DNA of 64,000 bases from Nicotiana tabacum (taxonomy: Eukaryota; Streptophyta; Magnoliopsida; Solanales; Solanaceae). Shown here piece by piece: positions 24,009 through 35,318 of this stretch (positions are counted from its first letter, which is position 1; every line of letters begins with the position of its first letter). The DNA lies in contig NC_134095.1 of NCBI RefSeq assembly GCF_000715075.1, positions 68,019,990 through 68,083,989 of the forward strand, read 5' to 3'. The translations under genes were made by a program, and so were the position numbers. The notes under the pieces are model-generated. The model was given only the letters and a program-made list of their open reading frames with translations, did no database searches and had not been told where the DNA came from.

Positions 24009-26090
24009 ACTCAGTTTAGGGTTGGAGCCCTAAGGCTGGCGGAATGTAAATAGTTCAGTTCAGGGTTGGAGCCCTAATGCTGACTAGTTGGGGAGAAGCT
24101 CAGTTTAGAGTTGAAACCCTAATGCTGACCAACTGGGGAAAAGTTCAGTTTAGGGTTGGGGCCCTAATGCTGATTAAGGAAAAGTTCAGTTTAGGGTTTA
24201 AAACCCTAATCTTGATTAAAGGGAAAAGTTCAGTTTAGGGTTTAAAAACCTTAATCCTGATTAAAGGAAAAAGTTCAGTTTAAAGTTTAAAACCCTAATG
24301 ATGACTAAAGGGAAGAGTTCAGTTTAGGGTTTAAAACCCTAATGCTGACTGAAGGAAAGAGTTCAGTTTAGGGTTTAAAACCCTAATGCTGACTAAAGGA
24401 AAAAGTTCAGTTTAGGGTTTAAAACCCTAATGCTGACTAAAGGGAAAGTTCAGTTTAGGGTTTAAAACCCTAATGCTGACTAAAGGAAAGAGTTCAGTTT
24501 AGGGTTTAAAACCCTAATGCTGACTAAATGGAAAAAGTTCAGTTTAGGGTTTAAAACCCTAATGCTGACTGAATGGGAAAAAGTTCAGTTTAGGGTTTAA
24601 AACCCTAATGCTGACTAAAGGAAAGAGTTCAGTTTAGGGTTTAAAACCCTAATGCTGACTAAAGGGAAAGTTCAGTTTAGGGTTTAAAACCCTAATACTG
24701 ACTGAATGGAAAAAGTTCAGTTTAGGGTTTAAAACCCTAATGCTGACTGAATGGGAAAAAGTTCAGTTTAGGGTTTAAAACCCTAATGCTGACTAAAGAA
24801 AAGAGTTCAGTTTAGGGTTTAAAACCCTAATGCTGACTAAAGGAAAAGTTCAGTTTAGGTTTTTAAAACCCTAATGCTGACTAAAGGAAAGTGTTCAGTT
24901 TAGGGTTTAAAACCCTAATGCTGACTAAATGAAAAAAGTTCAGTTTAGGGTTTAAAACCCTAATGCTGACTAAAGGAAAGAGTTCAGTTTAGGGTTTAAA
25001 ACCCTAATGTTGTCTAAAAGGAAAAAGTTCGGTTTAGGGTTTAAAACCCTAATGCTGACTAAAGGAAAGAGTTCAGTTTAGGGTTTAAAACCCTAATGCT
25101 GACTAAATGGAAAAAGTTCAGTTTAGGGTTTAAAACCCTAATGCTGACTAAAGGGAAAAGTTCAGCCTAATGCTGACTAAAGGAAAGAGTTCAGTTTAAG
25201 GTTTAAAACCCTAATGCTGACTAAATGGAAAAAGTTCAGTTTAGGGTTTAAAACCCTAATGCTGACTGAAGGAAAGAGTTTATTTAGGGTTTAAAACCCT
25301 AATGATGACTAAAGGAAAGAGTTCAGTTTAGGGTTTAAAACCCTAATGCTGACTAAATGGAAAAAGTTCAGTTTAGGGTTTAAAACCCTAATGCTGACTA
25401 AAGGAAAGAGTTCAGTTTAGTGTTTAAAACCCTAATGCTGACTAAATGGAAAAAGTTCAGTTTAGGGATTAAAACCCTAATGCTGACTAAATGGAAAAAG
25501 TTCAGTTTAGGGTTTAAAACCCTAATGCTGACTGAATGGAAAAAGTTCAGCTTAGGGTTTAAAACTCTAATGCTGACTAAATGGAAAAGAGTTCAGTTTA
25601 GGGTTTAAAACCCTAATGCTGACTAAAGGGAAAAGAGTTCAGTTTAGGGTTTAAAACCCTAATGCTGACTGAATGGAAAAAAAGTTCCGTTTAGGGTTTA
25701 AAACCCTAATGTTGACTAAATGGAAAAGAGTTCAGTTTAGGGTTTAAAACCCTAATGCTGACTAAAGGGAAAAGAGTTCAGTTTAGGGTTTAAAACCCTA
25801 ATGCTGACTGAAGGAAAAAAGTTCAGTTTAGGGTTTAAAACCCTAATGCTGACTAAAGGAAAGAGTTCAGTTTAGGGCTTAAAACCCTAATGCTGACTGA
25901 ATGGAAAAGAGTTCAGTTTAGGGTTTAAAACCCTAATGCTGACTGAAGGAAAAAGTTCAGTTTATGGTTTAAAACCCTAATGCTGACTAAAGGAAAAGAG
26001 TTCAGTTTAGGGTTTAAAACCCTAATGCTGACTAAAGGGAAGAGTTCAGTTTAGGGTTTAAAACCCTAATGCTGACTGGCTGGGGACAAA
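24009..26090 (-). repeat. 44-bp minisatellite with telomere-like palindrome, about 47 copies
   Basis: Units of about 44 bases, each carrying TTTAGGGTTTAAAACCCTAA flanked by AGTTCAG and TGCTGACT(A/G)AA, follow one another for 2.1 kb. I counted about 47 units. Units differ mainly in the spacer (AAAGGAAAGAG, AATGGAAAAA, AAAGGGAAAAG). The first few units near 24009 are the most diverged, and one unit near 25160 is truncated. It lies between pol and the 3' LTR, where Ogre/Tat elements are known to carry variable tandem repeats. It is not a telomere. Confidence 0.95.
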
Positions 26091-26534
26091 GTTCGAGGAT
26101 ACTAACTGACCTCTTTTTTTGAATTTTCTTGTTTTAGTAGAAGAAAAAAGGGAATCTCGTTGAAACTTACCTTTCGAGTGAATCCCTTATTGCCAAACTG
26201 TTTCTTGTACTCATGTACCTTCTTCTTTAGGTGACACCTGCTTCTTGCACGGTTGTCTTGGATTATACCTGTTTCAACTTCACAAACAAAGAACAATTGT
26301 TAGTTCGGAAATGGCGGTTGGTTCGGTGACCTTGATTGTTCCCATTGCTTTGTTGCGTCCTTATTTCTGTTGAGAAATTCTGCCATTGATTGGATTCAAA
26401 TGGTGAAACCCTTTTGGACTGCTTAGGCTTGTATTTCCAAATTCTGTGATGATTCGCCTTGTAAGGCTCCCTTTTTTTTTGTGTCCCGTTTTGCTTGGGA
26501 TCTTCAACGAGGATTTTATTGGGGATACCCCGTG

Positions 26535-26718
26535 GGGATTTGTACAAGGCGGACTTGCCGGGGATTTGTTGCAAAGCAGACTTGCCGGGATTTGTTGGGA
26601 AAGCTCGCCGGGGAATTTTTACAAAGGGAGGCTCTGTGGGGATTTGTACAAAGGGAAGTTCTGTGGAGTTTTGTACAAAAGGAAGTTCTGTGAGGATTTG
26701 TACAAGGCGGACTTGCTG
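26535..26718 (-). repeat. Second tandem array in element D 3' region, about 27-bp units
   Basis: Seven diverged units of 23-28 bases share GGATTTGTACAA followed by GGCGGACTTGCCG or GGGAAGTTCTGTG. The array is separate from the 44-bp minisatellite and unrelated in sequence. Confidence 0.8.
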
Positions 26719-27319
26719 GGGGATTTTTTTTTTAACTTGTAGTCGAACATCATGATTCATCAGGTTTGGACAAACGTGCCAACGAAACGGGACATTTACT
26801 TTGCGAAACAGAATTCCGTGAAACCAAACCTGCCACCTGTCCTTTCCGGTATATCTGGAAACTTAGGGTTAAAAATAAAAGGGATTTGAGGAAAAACAAA
26901 GAAAGGAGAAAGCAAACTTCAGAAAAGAAGTGTCCCTTTCGGGACGAAAAAGACTTATCTGAGGAAGACAATGCCGACTTTAAATGGGCATGACATGCTC
27001 TTTGGACTGGATGCCTGACCTTCAATGAACTTGCATTTCCTCCCGAACCAAAATGGCCTGTGTTTCAAAACTGGTGGAACTTTGCCGAGAAATGCTCTTT
27101 GCCGAGGTTTTCACCGACGAGACTCTCTCATTTTATTTCTCTCAATTTACAGTGTACCGGTCTCCATCCGTGGCACTTTTGGCTTCCCGTTACCTTTGGC
27201 GATTGATCTGAAAGGCTTGCGCTTGGCAAGGAGAAGTAGATTATACTACGACTTCTAAACCGCTTGTCGTGCCCTGGTTTCAATTTCAAGGTAAATGGGA
27301 TTTTATAGTTGGTGTGACT

Positions 27320-27377
27320 GAACCTCAGGGAGAGGCTGCCTACGTATTCTTTCGGAATCAAGTCAAACGTAGTTCAA
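27320..27377 (-). repeat. Dispersed CTACGTA motif, copy 2 of 4
   Basis: On the plus strand GGCTGCCTACGTATTC, a short gap, GGAATCAAGTC, then AACGTAGTTC. It lies about 150 bases past the pol stop in sense orientation. Confidence 0.7.
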
Positions 27378-27522
27378 GACTCAATCAATGTTTTGTTTTG
27401 TTTGTTTTTGTTTGTTTTTCTTTTTCTTTTTTTTGTAACCGGCTCAAAGGCTTGTAGAGAGAGTTGATAGTGGGAATAAAACTTTCAGCATTTCAAATGT
27501 GTTAGGACCGCTGGGGTGTCAT

Positions 27523-29460
27523 TCAAACATAGTATCTCTTGACTGCATCTGCATTTACTGCTGTTTCGGGGTCATTTCCTTCGATATCACCTAGATACAA
27601 TGCTCATCTCGGTAATATCTTCCTTATGATGTATGGGCCTTTCCAATTTGGAGCAAATTTTCCTTTTGCTTCCTGGTGATGTGGCAGAATACGCCTCAGT
27701 ACCAGCTGACCTACTTCGAAATTCCTGGATCGGACTTTCTTGTTGTAAGCACGGGCCATTCTTCATTGGTACAACTGTCCGTGACAAACCGCGGCCATTC
27801 GCTTCTCATCGATCAAAGTCAATTGCTCTAATCGAGTCTTGACCCACTCGTTGTCTTCGATTTTTGCTTCGACAATGGTTCGAAGCGAAGGAATTTCTAC
27901 CTCTGCCGGTATCACAGCTTCGGTCCCATAAACCAAAAGATAAGGAGTTTCTCCTAATGACGTGTTTACCGTAGTACGATACCCCAACAATGCAAATGGT
28001 AACTGCTCATGACACTGTCGGGAACTTTGGATCGTTTTCCTCAAAATCTTCTTGATGTTTTTGTTTGCCGCTTCTACAGTGCCATTGGCCTTTGGCCGAT
28101 AAGGAGTAGAATTCCTATGCGTTATTTTGAATTGCTCGCATACATTTCCCATCAAGTGACTGTTCAGGTTTGCTGCGTTATCTGTGATGATAGTCGCAGG
28201 AATACCGAAACGACAGATAAGATTTGAGTGTACAAAATCCACTACAGCTTTTTTAGTGACCGACTTGAGAGTGACAGCCTCTACCCATTTTGTGAAGTAG
28301 TCGATGGCAACTAGTATAAATCTATGTCGATTTGAGGCTTTCGGATCGATCGGACCGATGACGTCCATGCCCCAGGCGACAAATGGCCAAGGTGCAGACA
28401 TGGGATGCAATTCCGTAGGAGGTGCATGAATCAAATCACCGTGCACCTGACACTGGTGACACTTCCGAACTAAACTAAAGCAATCATTTTCCATGGTTAT
28501 CCAATAATAACCTGCTCGAAGGATTTTCTTTGCCAAGACGTACCCGTTCATGTGGGGTCCGCACACTCCTGCATGTACTTCGTGCATGATCTTTCTTGCC
28601 TCCTCGGCATCAACACATCTTAGTAGGTTGAGGTCCGGGGTCCTCTTATACAACAATTCACCGCTCAAAAAGAAACCACTTGCATGTCGCCTAATGGTTC
28701 TCTTTTGATCTCCAGTAGCATGCTCGAGGTATTCTTGTGTCTTCAAGAACCTCTTGATATCATGGTACCATGGCTGTATACTTGATCCTGCCTCGATTAC
28801 GTTACAGTAACCATGTCTTTCCCTGATTTGGATTTCCAAGGGATCGACGTGGGCGTTGCCTGGGTAAGGTAGCATTGAAGCCAAAGTAGCAAGTGCATCC
28901 GCTAGTTCATTGTGACACCGCGGGATATACTTGAACTCTATTGATTTAAAACGCTGGCTGAGGTCCTCCACGTGCTGTCGGTAAGGAATAAGCTTGACAT
29001 CCCGAGTTTCCCATTCACCTTGGGCTTGCCGGATAATCAGGTCAGAATCTCCCATGATCAGTAAGTCTTCGACATCCTGATCGATCGCCATATGCATGCC
29101 CATGATGCAGGCTTCATACTCAGCTGTATTGTTTGTGCAAAAGAAATGTAGTCTAGCTGTGGCTAGATAATGCTGACCGGAGGGCGAGATCAAAATTGCC
29201 CCAATTCCTACACCTTTGGCGTTTACGGCTCCATCAAAGAACATCTTCCAAACATGAGCGTTCTCCGAGACCACTTCTACAGTATTTATTTCTTCATCTG
29301 GAAAGTAGGTACTCAATGGCTGGTATTCCTCATCGACTGGATTTTCGGCCAAATGATCTTCTAGTGCCTAGGCTTTCATTGCCGTGCGAGTGACATAGAC
29401 AATGTCAAATTCAGTGAGCAAAATTTGCCACTTGGCCAGTCTTCCAGTAGGCATTGGTTT
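27523..29460 (-). pseudogene. Element D pol 3' part: archaeal-type RNase H and integrase
   Basis: A frame of 529 codons from 29352 holds a complete second RNase H at residues 36-165. Its catalytic motifs are MFFDGAVN (Asp 40), NTAEYEA (Glu 78), GDSDLI (Asp 102) and HNELADALA (Asp 152). The integrase follows with its zinc ligands (His 260, His 267, Cys 298, Cys 301) and the D,D35E triad: GMDVIG (330), ITDNAAN (391) and GTVEAAN (427). A TGA ends the frame at 27763. The same frame continues with the integrase tail, one more stop and the final TGA at 27523-27525. Upstream the frame is joined to RT except for two TAG codons (near 29463 and 29365). Catalytic residues are intact; the stops make it a recent pseudogene. 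Confidence 0.9.
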
Positions 29461-30954
29461 CTAAAATATATACTTCAAAGGATCCAGCCTGCTTATGAGG
29501 AAAGTAGTGTGAGCTTGGAGATAATGTCTCAGTTTTTGAGCCACCCACGTTAAAGCGCAACACGTTCTTTCCAACAGAGTGTACTTGGCCTCACAGCCGG
29601 TGAACTTCTTGCTCAAGTAGTAGATTGCTTGCTCTTTCTTTCCGGTTATGTCATGTTGTCCGAGGACGCAACCGAAAGAATTCTCCAAGACCGTTAGGTA
29701 CAAGAACAGTGGTCTCTCTGGCTCTGGTGGGACCAAAACCGGGGGGTTTGAAAGATATTCTTTAATTTTGTCAAAAGCTCCTTGACATTCGGCCGTCCAT
29801 TTGATCGCCGCATCTTTCTTAAAAAGCTTGAATATAGGCTCACACGTGCTCGTCAGCTGGGCAATGAATCGACTGATATAGTTTAACCTGCCCAACAAAC
29901 TCATCACGTCTTTCTTCGTTCTTGGGGGAGGTAGATCTCTGATAGATTTTATCTTTGTTGGATCTAATTCGATACCTCTCCTGCTTACTATGAAGCCCAA
30001 AAGCTTGCCCGATGGGACTCCGAAAGCACATTTGACTGGGTTCAGCTTCAAGTCGTACTTCCTCAGTCTCTCGAAGAACTTCCTCAAGTCTTGGATGTGA
30101 TTATCCTGCGTCCTGGACTTGACTATCACGTCGTCCACGTACACCTCTATTTCCTGATGCATCATGTCATAAAAAATGGCAGTCATGGCCCTCATGTAAG
30201 TAGCCCCAGCATTCTTCAGACCAAATGGCATGACCCGATAACAGTAGGTGCCCCAAGGCGTGGTGAAGGAAGTTTTCTTAGCGTCTTCTTCATCCATCAA
30301 TACCTGATGATACCCAGCGTAACAATCTACGAAAGACTGTATCTCGTGTTTGGCGCAATTATCAACAAGGATGTGGATGTTGGGTAGTGGGAAATTATCT
30401 TTGGGACTTGCTCTATTCAAATCTCGGTAATCTACACATACCCGAGTCTTCCTGTCTTTTTTCGGTACTGGAACCACATTTTCCAACCATGTTGTATACT
30501 GGACTACACGAATCACTCCCGTTTTTAGTTGTTTGGTGATCTCCTCTTTAATCTTGTCACTGACCTCAGTCTTGAACTTTCGTTGCTTTTGTTGAACTGG
30601 AGGACAATCAGGGTGAATTGGCAATTTATGAACCACTAGATCGACACCTAGTCCCGGCATGTCATCGTATGACCAAGCAAACACATCTTTAAATTCAAAA
30701 AGAAGTTGAATTATCGCGTCTCGCGTTTTCTTGTCCGTGTGAATGCTTATTTTGGTCTCCCGGATTTCTTCAGGAGTTCCTAAATTAACCGGTTCGGTGT
30801 CATTCAGATTTGGCTTAGGTTTATTCTCAAAATATTCCAACTCTCGGTTTATTTCCCTAAAAGCCTCTTCTTCATCATATTCTGGTTCTGGGTTCATTAT
30901 TTCACAATTAAATAGCTCACTGTGATCTGGGCGTGAAGTCCGCGAGCATGTCAT
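29461..30954 (-). pseudogene. Element D reverse transcriptase with degenerate RNase H
   Basis: The open frame has 497 codons. RT motifs are VVPVPKKDRKTRVCVDYRDLN (residues 160-180), VMPFGLKNAGATYMRAM (241-257) and VYVDDVIVKS with the YVDD centre at 272-275. The connection and the original gypsy RNase H follow (residues 385-497, ending DPLKYIF). In that RNase H the usual first catalytic Asp block reads YLTVLENSFGCVL, with no Asp in the expected place. Activity probably depends on the second RNase H downstream. The first 60 residues are acidic. The frame stops at a TAG and resumes in the same frame. Confidence 0.9.
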
Positions 30955-31183
30955 ATTTAAAGCCGCATTATTATAAATGAAAGAAAAGATAAAGGAAAAA
31001 TAACAAAATCAGAACAAAGGAAAAATGGGAAAACAACGATGATTTTTTTTATTTTTCTTCTTGAAATTTGGAAGACAACAATGTTTACAAACTCAGGAAT
31101 TCAAAACAACAATTAAAAGAATAAAAACATCCAAGTTATATCCTGGAGATAACTTGTGATGCAGGAAAGGTGGCAGGACAGGT
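30955..31183 (-). other. Putative intron region between protease and RT of element D
   Basis: About 230 bases without coding frame separate the G-patch ORF from RT. In sense orientation the downstream half is strongly pyrimidine-rich (rc of 30975-31075), like the tract before a 3' splice site, and a CCCAG stands shortly after the RT frame opens. Published Ogre elements have an intron between gag-pro and RT, which fits this position. The exact splice sites are not clear from sequence. Confidence 0.5.
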
Positions 31184-32770
31184 CTACCCGGACTTCCGTC
31201 TAGTCGGGAATGGCGTGGCCTCCCAGTTTCGGAGTTTGGCATTTTGCCCCATATATAGTATTTCGGCGGTGCTGGTGCCTTCTCCTGGTTGAATCCTATG
31301 AGCCTCGTAGAGCATTTCTCTCATTGCCCCACATATCTCCTCGATTTCCTCAACCGTGAAAACCTCGTCGTCTTCTTCTTCAGCGTATCTTGGTCCGACG
31401 AAAGATTCATATAAAGCCGGCAGTGGCCAAGGCAATTTCCACCCCTTATTCTTCCTTTTCTTTGCCCATTCTTCATCTTCTGGGGTCGGTTGAAAACCTA
31501 TCCCAAAAAGTTTTTTGGCGGAAGGCAGAGTGATGGGTTTCGTTATTCCCTGCAATGTTCGTCCAAGCCCTTTTCCTGGCCTGAATCCGTGCCGGATCAT
31601 CTCCTTAGCCACCATAACCGAGGCGTTAGACAAGAAAGGTTGGGGGCAAGGTTTTACCTCTTCATGCTGCTCTGCTAACACAATCTCGAAAGCTTGATAG
31701 ACCGTGTGTTCGCTCCCTTCTCTTGGTTTGAGATATGGGATGGATGGGTCCCAATAAATAGCATGCTCGTCTTCTCCATGGACCACAATTTCTCGGTCTT
31801 CGTACTCAAATTTCACCATCTGGTGAAGAGTGGAAGGCACAGCTCCCGCCGCATGAATCCAAGGCCTGCCGAGGAGGAAATTGTAGGATGTATCCATGTC
31901 AAGCACTTGGAAAGTTACCTCAAACTCCGCTGGCCCTATGGTCAATATCAAGTCTATTTCTCCAAGGGTGTCTCTCTTGATGCCGTCAAAAGCCCTCACG
32001 CAGACATTATTGGGGCGGATTCTTCCGGTCCCAATTTCCATTCTCTGTAGTGTGGAGAGCGGACAAATGTCAACACCTGAACCCCCATCCAACATCACCC
32101 GCTTGACGTAGTAGCCTTCGCATTTAATTGTTAGATGCAAGGCTTTGTTGTGTGCCGCTCCCTCTGGGGGTAAATCATTCTTGCTGAAAGAGACTTGGTT
32201 GATGGCAAAGAACCTCTCTGTCATCCGTTCCAGTTGTTCAACTGAGGTTTCAGCTGGTACGTATGCTTCATTCAGGGTCTTGAGTAAGATCTTTTGATGC
32301 TCGGTTGACCTCATTAGCAGAGATAGCATGGACACTTGCTCAGGGCACTTGCGTAGTTGATCTACTACTTCGTAGTCTGGCATTTTCATTTGTTGGAAGA
32401 AAAATTCCGCTTCTTCAATGCTTACGGGCTTCTTTGGCGGGAAGCGTCTCCGTGTGGCGTTGTTCAGCTCTTGGGTGTTTGAATACCTTCCAATGAAAGT
32501 ACTTTCTGGAAGTTCCCCCGTGACTTCTTTACCTTTGTACGTTACCAACGTCCTTTGATAATTCCACGGCACTGTGGACGGGTTGGTCATCGGCTTTTGT
32601 GGCACGCGTCCGATAACCACTGACTCATTCAGCCGAGGTGGTTGAATCGTCCCCCGGACCACATAGGCCCCTTTCGGTACGTACATAGGTTTTGCCCTTT
32701 TGACCTCGAAGCTCTGCGGCTTTTCTGCTCGACCTCTTGGGATGTAAAGAACTCCATTCTTCACAGGCAC
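31184..32770 (-). pseudogene. Element D aspartic protease fused to a G-patch domain
   Basis: The uninterrupted frame has 528 codons. The first half is the gag-protease linker. The protease active site is VMLDGGSGVDICP (Asp 228), with FDGIKRDTLGEIDL and NFLLGRPWIHAAGAVPSTLHQ as further retropepsin blocks. Residues 388-425 (MIRHGFRPGKGLGRTLQGI, then KPITLP) match the G-patch consensus, an RNA-binding glycine-rich module. The frame is joined upstream to gag in the same phase except for one TAG near 32771. In the intact polyprotein the protease would cut Gag-Pol; the G-patch probably binds RNA or RT by analogy with betaretroviruses. Confidence 0.87.
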
Positions 32771-34980
32771 CGTCTTCTTCTACACCTTCTTTTCGGGCTC
32801 GCATTTTACAGTATTGGCCTTTTCCCCTTTTTCTGGTTTCTGGGCTGTTTCAGGATTTTTCCCTGCGTCAACAATGGCGATTATAGCTTTCAAAGCAGGG
32901 TCAAATTCTTTGTCTTCGCAAATCATTCCGATCAGCGACCCATTATTGTGAGCAGGCAATGGATTGTTAGTCACATTTGGGACCTCCTCGTCCCTTAGCA
33001 CTATTTTCCCTTGCTCTATCAAATTCTCGACCACTCTTCTCAATGACCAGCAGTCATTTGTATCGTGCCCCTCGGCCCCTGAGTGATAGGTGTATCTGAC
33101 ACCGGCTTTTTAAGAAGGTGATGTCGGGTTGTGCCTTGTTTGAGGGATTGGCTGCAGGAAACCCAACTGGACTAGGTTCAAGAACAAAGTAGAGTATGGA
33201 TCACCGATAGGCGTGAAAGTCCGCCTTCTAGGTGGTTCCTGAGGACGGAAATTATTTTGCGGAGGATGTGGGTTATAGTGGTTGCGGTATGAAGGCTGAT
33301 TTTTGGGAGGTGGAGCTTGGCCTCGGTTGGCTTGTTGTGGCGGATGGACATAAGGATGAGTGTTCATAACCATGTATGGTTGAGGAGCATATGTCATGTT
33401 TTGGTGGGGATAGTAGTGTTGTGGAGTCCTTTCTGGAAAACGGGGCCTGGGGTTACGATATTCCCTTGCTTCTGATGCTGCCATAGCCGTTTCCTCTTTT
33501 TTCTTCCCTCTTGCCATTCCTCCAGACCCGCTTGGATGGCTTGGGAGGTTGCCCTTATGGCTGCTTGACTCAAAATCCCACCCGATTTTAGCCCATTCTC
33601 CACCATCTCTCCAATCTTAATCGCTTCTGCGAACGGCTTTCCCATGGCTGACATCATGTTTTGGAAATAGTCAGACTCTTGAGCCTGGAGAAAAGTAGTG
33701 ACCATTTCCACCTCATCCATGGGAGGCTTCACCCTTGACGCCTTCTCGCGCCACTTAATAGCATATTCTCTGAAGCTTTCTGAAGGTTTCTTCTTCAAGT
33801 TCGAAAGAGAATTTTGGTCTGGTGCAATGTCGATGTTATACTGGAATTGCCTCACAAAATCTCTAGCGAGATCATCCCAGACATGCCATCGGGACATGTC
33901 CTGGTCCATGTACCATTCCGAGGCTATTCCTACCAGACTTTCCCCGAAATATGCCATTAGCAATTCCTCTTTTCCGCCGGCTCCCCTTAATTGGTTGCAA
34001 TATTTCTTGAGGTGAGCAATGGGGTCACCGTGCCCGTCGTACTTCTCAAACTTCGGGGTCTTGAAACCCACTGGTAGGTGCACGTGAGGGAACATGCATA
34101 GGTCGGTGTAAGAGACGCTTTTCTGTCCGCTCAAACCTTGCATGTTCTTCAAACTCTGTTCAAGGCTTCTCATTCTTTTGGCCATCTCATTTTGTTCAGC
34201 AATTCTGGGGTTCTGATCCTGCCCAGGTGCAAGCTCGCACTGAGGCTGTGGAGGATTAGTGCTGGTGGCGAACCTAGTTGGTTCCATTGAGAAAGATGGG
34301 GCTTGGAATGTAAACGAGGACGAGTCAAAGTTAGCCTTGTATGCAGCAGGTTGGGCCGTGATCGGGCAAGGTGGTGCAGTAAAGATGTTTGTGTTTACAT
34401 CCGATGTTGACACTCGGGGATAAGACTCAGAGGGTGATCCAGCAGAGAAGGCCGAAACGGCTGGGTATCCAAACGGGGTAGCAGGATAGCTTATGGGGAC
34501 ATTAGAAGCCCCACTTGTCCTGGAGAATAACTAAGGGAATCCAGGGACGATGCTTGGCGGCTCTTTCCCATTATTCCAGTCATCAAGCATCTCTAGCATG
34601 CGGAGCCGCAAGATTCTATTTTCCTCCGCAGTTGCGGATTCGGGCGTGAGGATGGCCGAGATAGAACTTTACTCGGAAACAGGGATTGTTGGCAACGGAA
34701 TCTCTGAAGACATTTCTATACTTCCTTTTGACCTTGTGAAGTAAGTGTGAGCACTGCCTCCTGTCTTAACAATAGGTAATTGAACACTCCATTTCGATCT
34801 CGTGAAATATGAGTGCGAGGCCAGACTTTCACCAAACCAACCACCTTTCCAAAAAACCTGGAAAAACTCCACGACAATCGAACGGTTAATTCGAATCAAA
34901 TAACTGATAGGCAATCTCACGTTGGGGCATGATGCACCTATACAGTTAAATGGATTCCTACATGTTTGCGACGAAAGCAT
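32771..34980 (-). pseudogene. Element D gag
   Basis: The frame starts near 34980 (MLSSQTCRNPF), passes two stops (TAA near 34670, TAG near 34530) and stays open at 33394-34413 for the capsid core. Blocks there include LPVGFKTPKFEKYDGHGDP and RFRQF-like capsid helices (SEWYMDQDMSRW, ARDFVRQFQYN). The pattern is that of plant retrotransposon Gag (UBN2/retrotrans_gag type). A one-base frameshift near 33525 moves to the frame of 33110-33517, rich in Pro, Gln and His. After a TAA, that frame continues with YTYHSGAEGHDTNDCW, the lineage's zinc-knuckle-like block (near 33070), and joins the protease frame. Confidence 0.85.
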
Positions 34981-35318
34981 GTGTCATTCCGGCATTCTTT
35001 TAGGCTTTCCTTTTATTATTTTCCTCTTCTTTTTCTTTTTTTTTCAATTTTTTTTTTCAATTTTTCTTTTTGGTTAAACCGCAACCGGATCCGATGAGGA
35101 TTGCCTACGTATCATGATGCCACGTGAATCAGATCATTACGTAGTTCAAACACACAAATGAGTGTAAAAGAAACACACCTTTTATTGTTGAAACGGTCTA
35201 TTACAAACTACATTTTGCAAAAGAAAAAGCAAACTTTGAAAATATAAACCTAGACTCAAATAGACTAAAACACCCTGATGGGAAAAACAGGCAGAAAATG
35301 CTAAGATATAGACTCCAC
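34981..35318 (-). other. Spacer between ORF1 and gag of element D
   Basis: This is non-coding. It contains a T-rich run on the plus strand (35010-35072) and a well-preserved copy of the dispersed CTACGTA motif at 35088-35148. Confidence 0.65.
35088..35148 (-). repeat. Dispersed CTACGTA motif, copy 3 of 4
   Basis: On the plus strand CCGATGAGGATTGCCTACG, then TATC, 12 bases, GAATCAGATC and TTACGTAGTTC. The arms CTACGTA and TACGTAG are exact reverse complements. It stands just upstream of gag in sense orientation. Confidence 0.75.

Larger units (their letters stand above)
26091..27522 (-). other. Element D 3' untranslated region, pol-proximal part
   Basis: This non-coding stretch between the pol stop and the minisatellite contains a short tandem array (26535-26718), a copy of the dispersed CTACGTA motif (27320-27377) and a T-rich run on the plus strand (27392-27437). 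Frames here have no recognisable product. Confidence 0.6.

Noticed and set aside
25420..25608. Open frame inside the minisatellite (repeating KTLMLTKWKKFSLG)
   Set aside because: It is a translation of the repeat. Unit lengths are not kept in frame, and the rest of the array is broken.
24009..26090. CRISPR-like or interstitial telomere array
   Set aside because: Units are contiguous with no unique spacers, in a plant retroelement 3' region. Telomere heptamers occur singly as a palindrome and not in tandem.
26446..26755. Overlapping plus-strand open frames around 26500
   Set aside because: They translate the 27-bp tandem array in three frames, the usual sign of a repeat.
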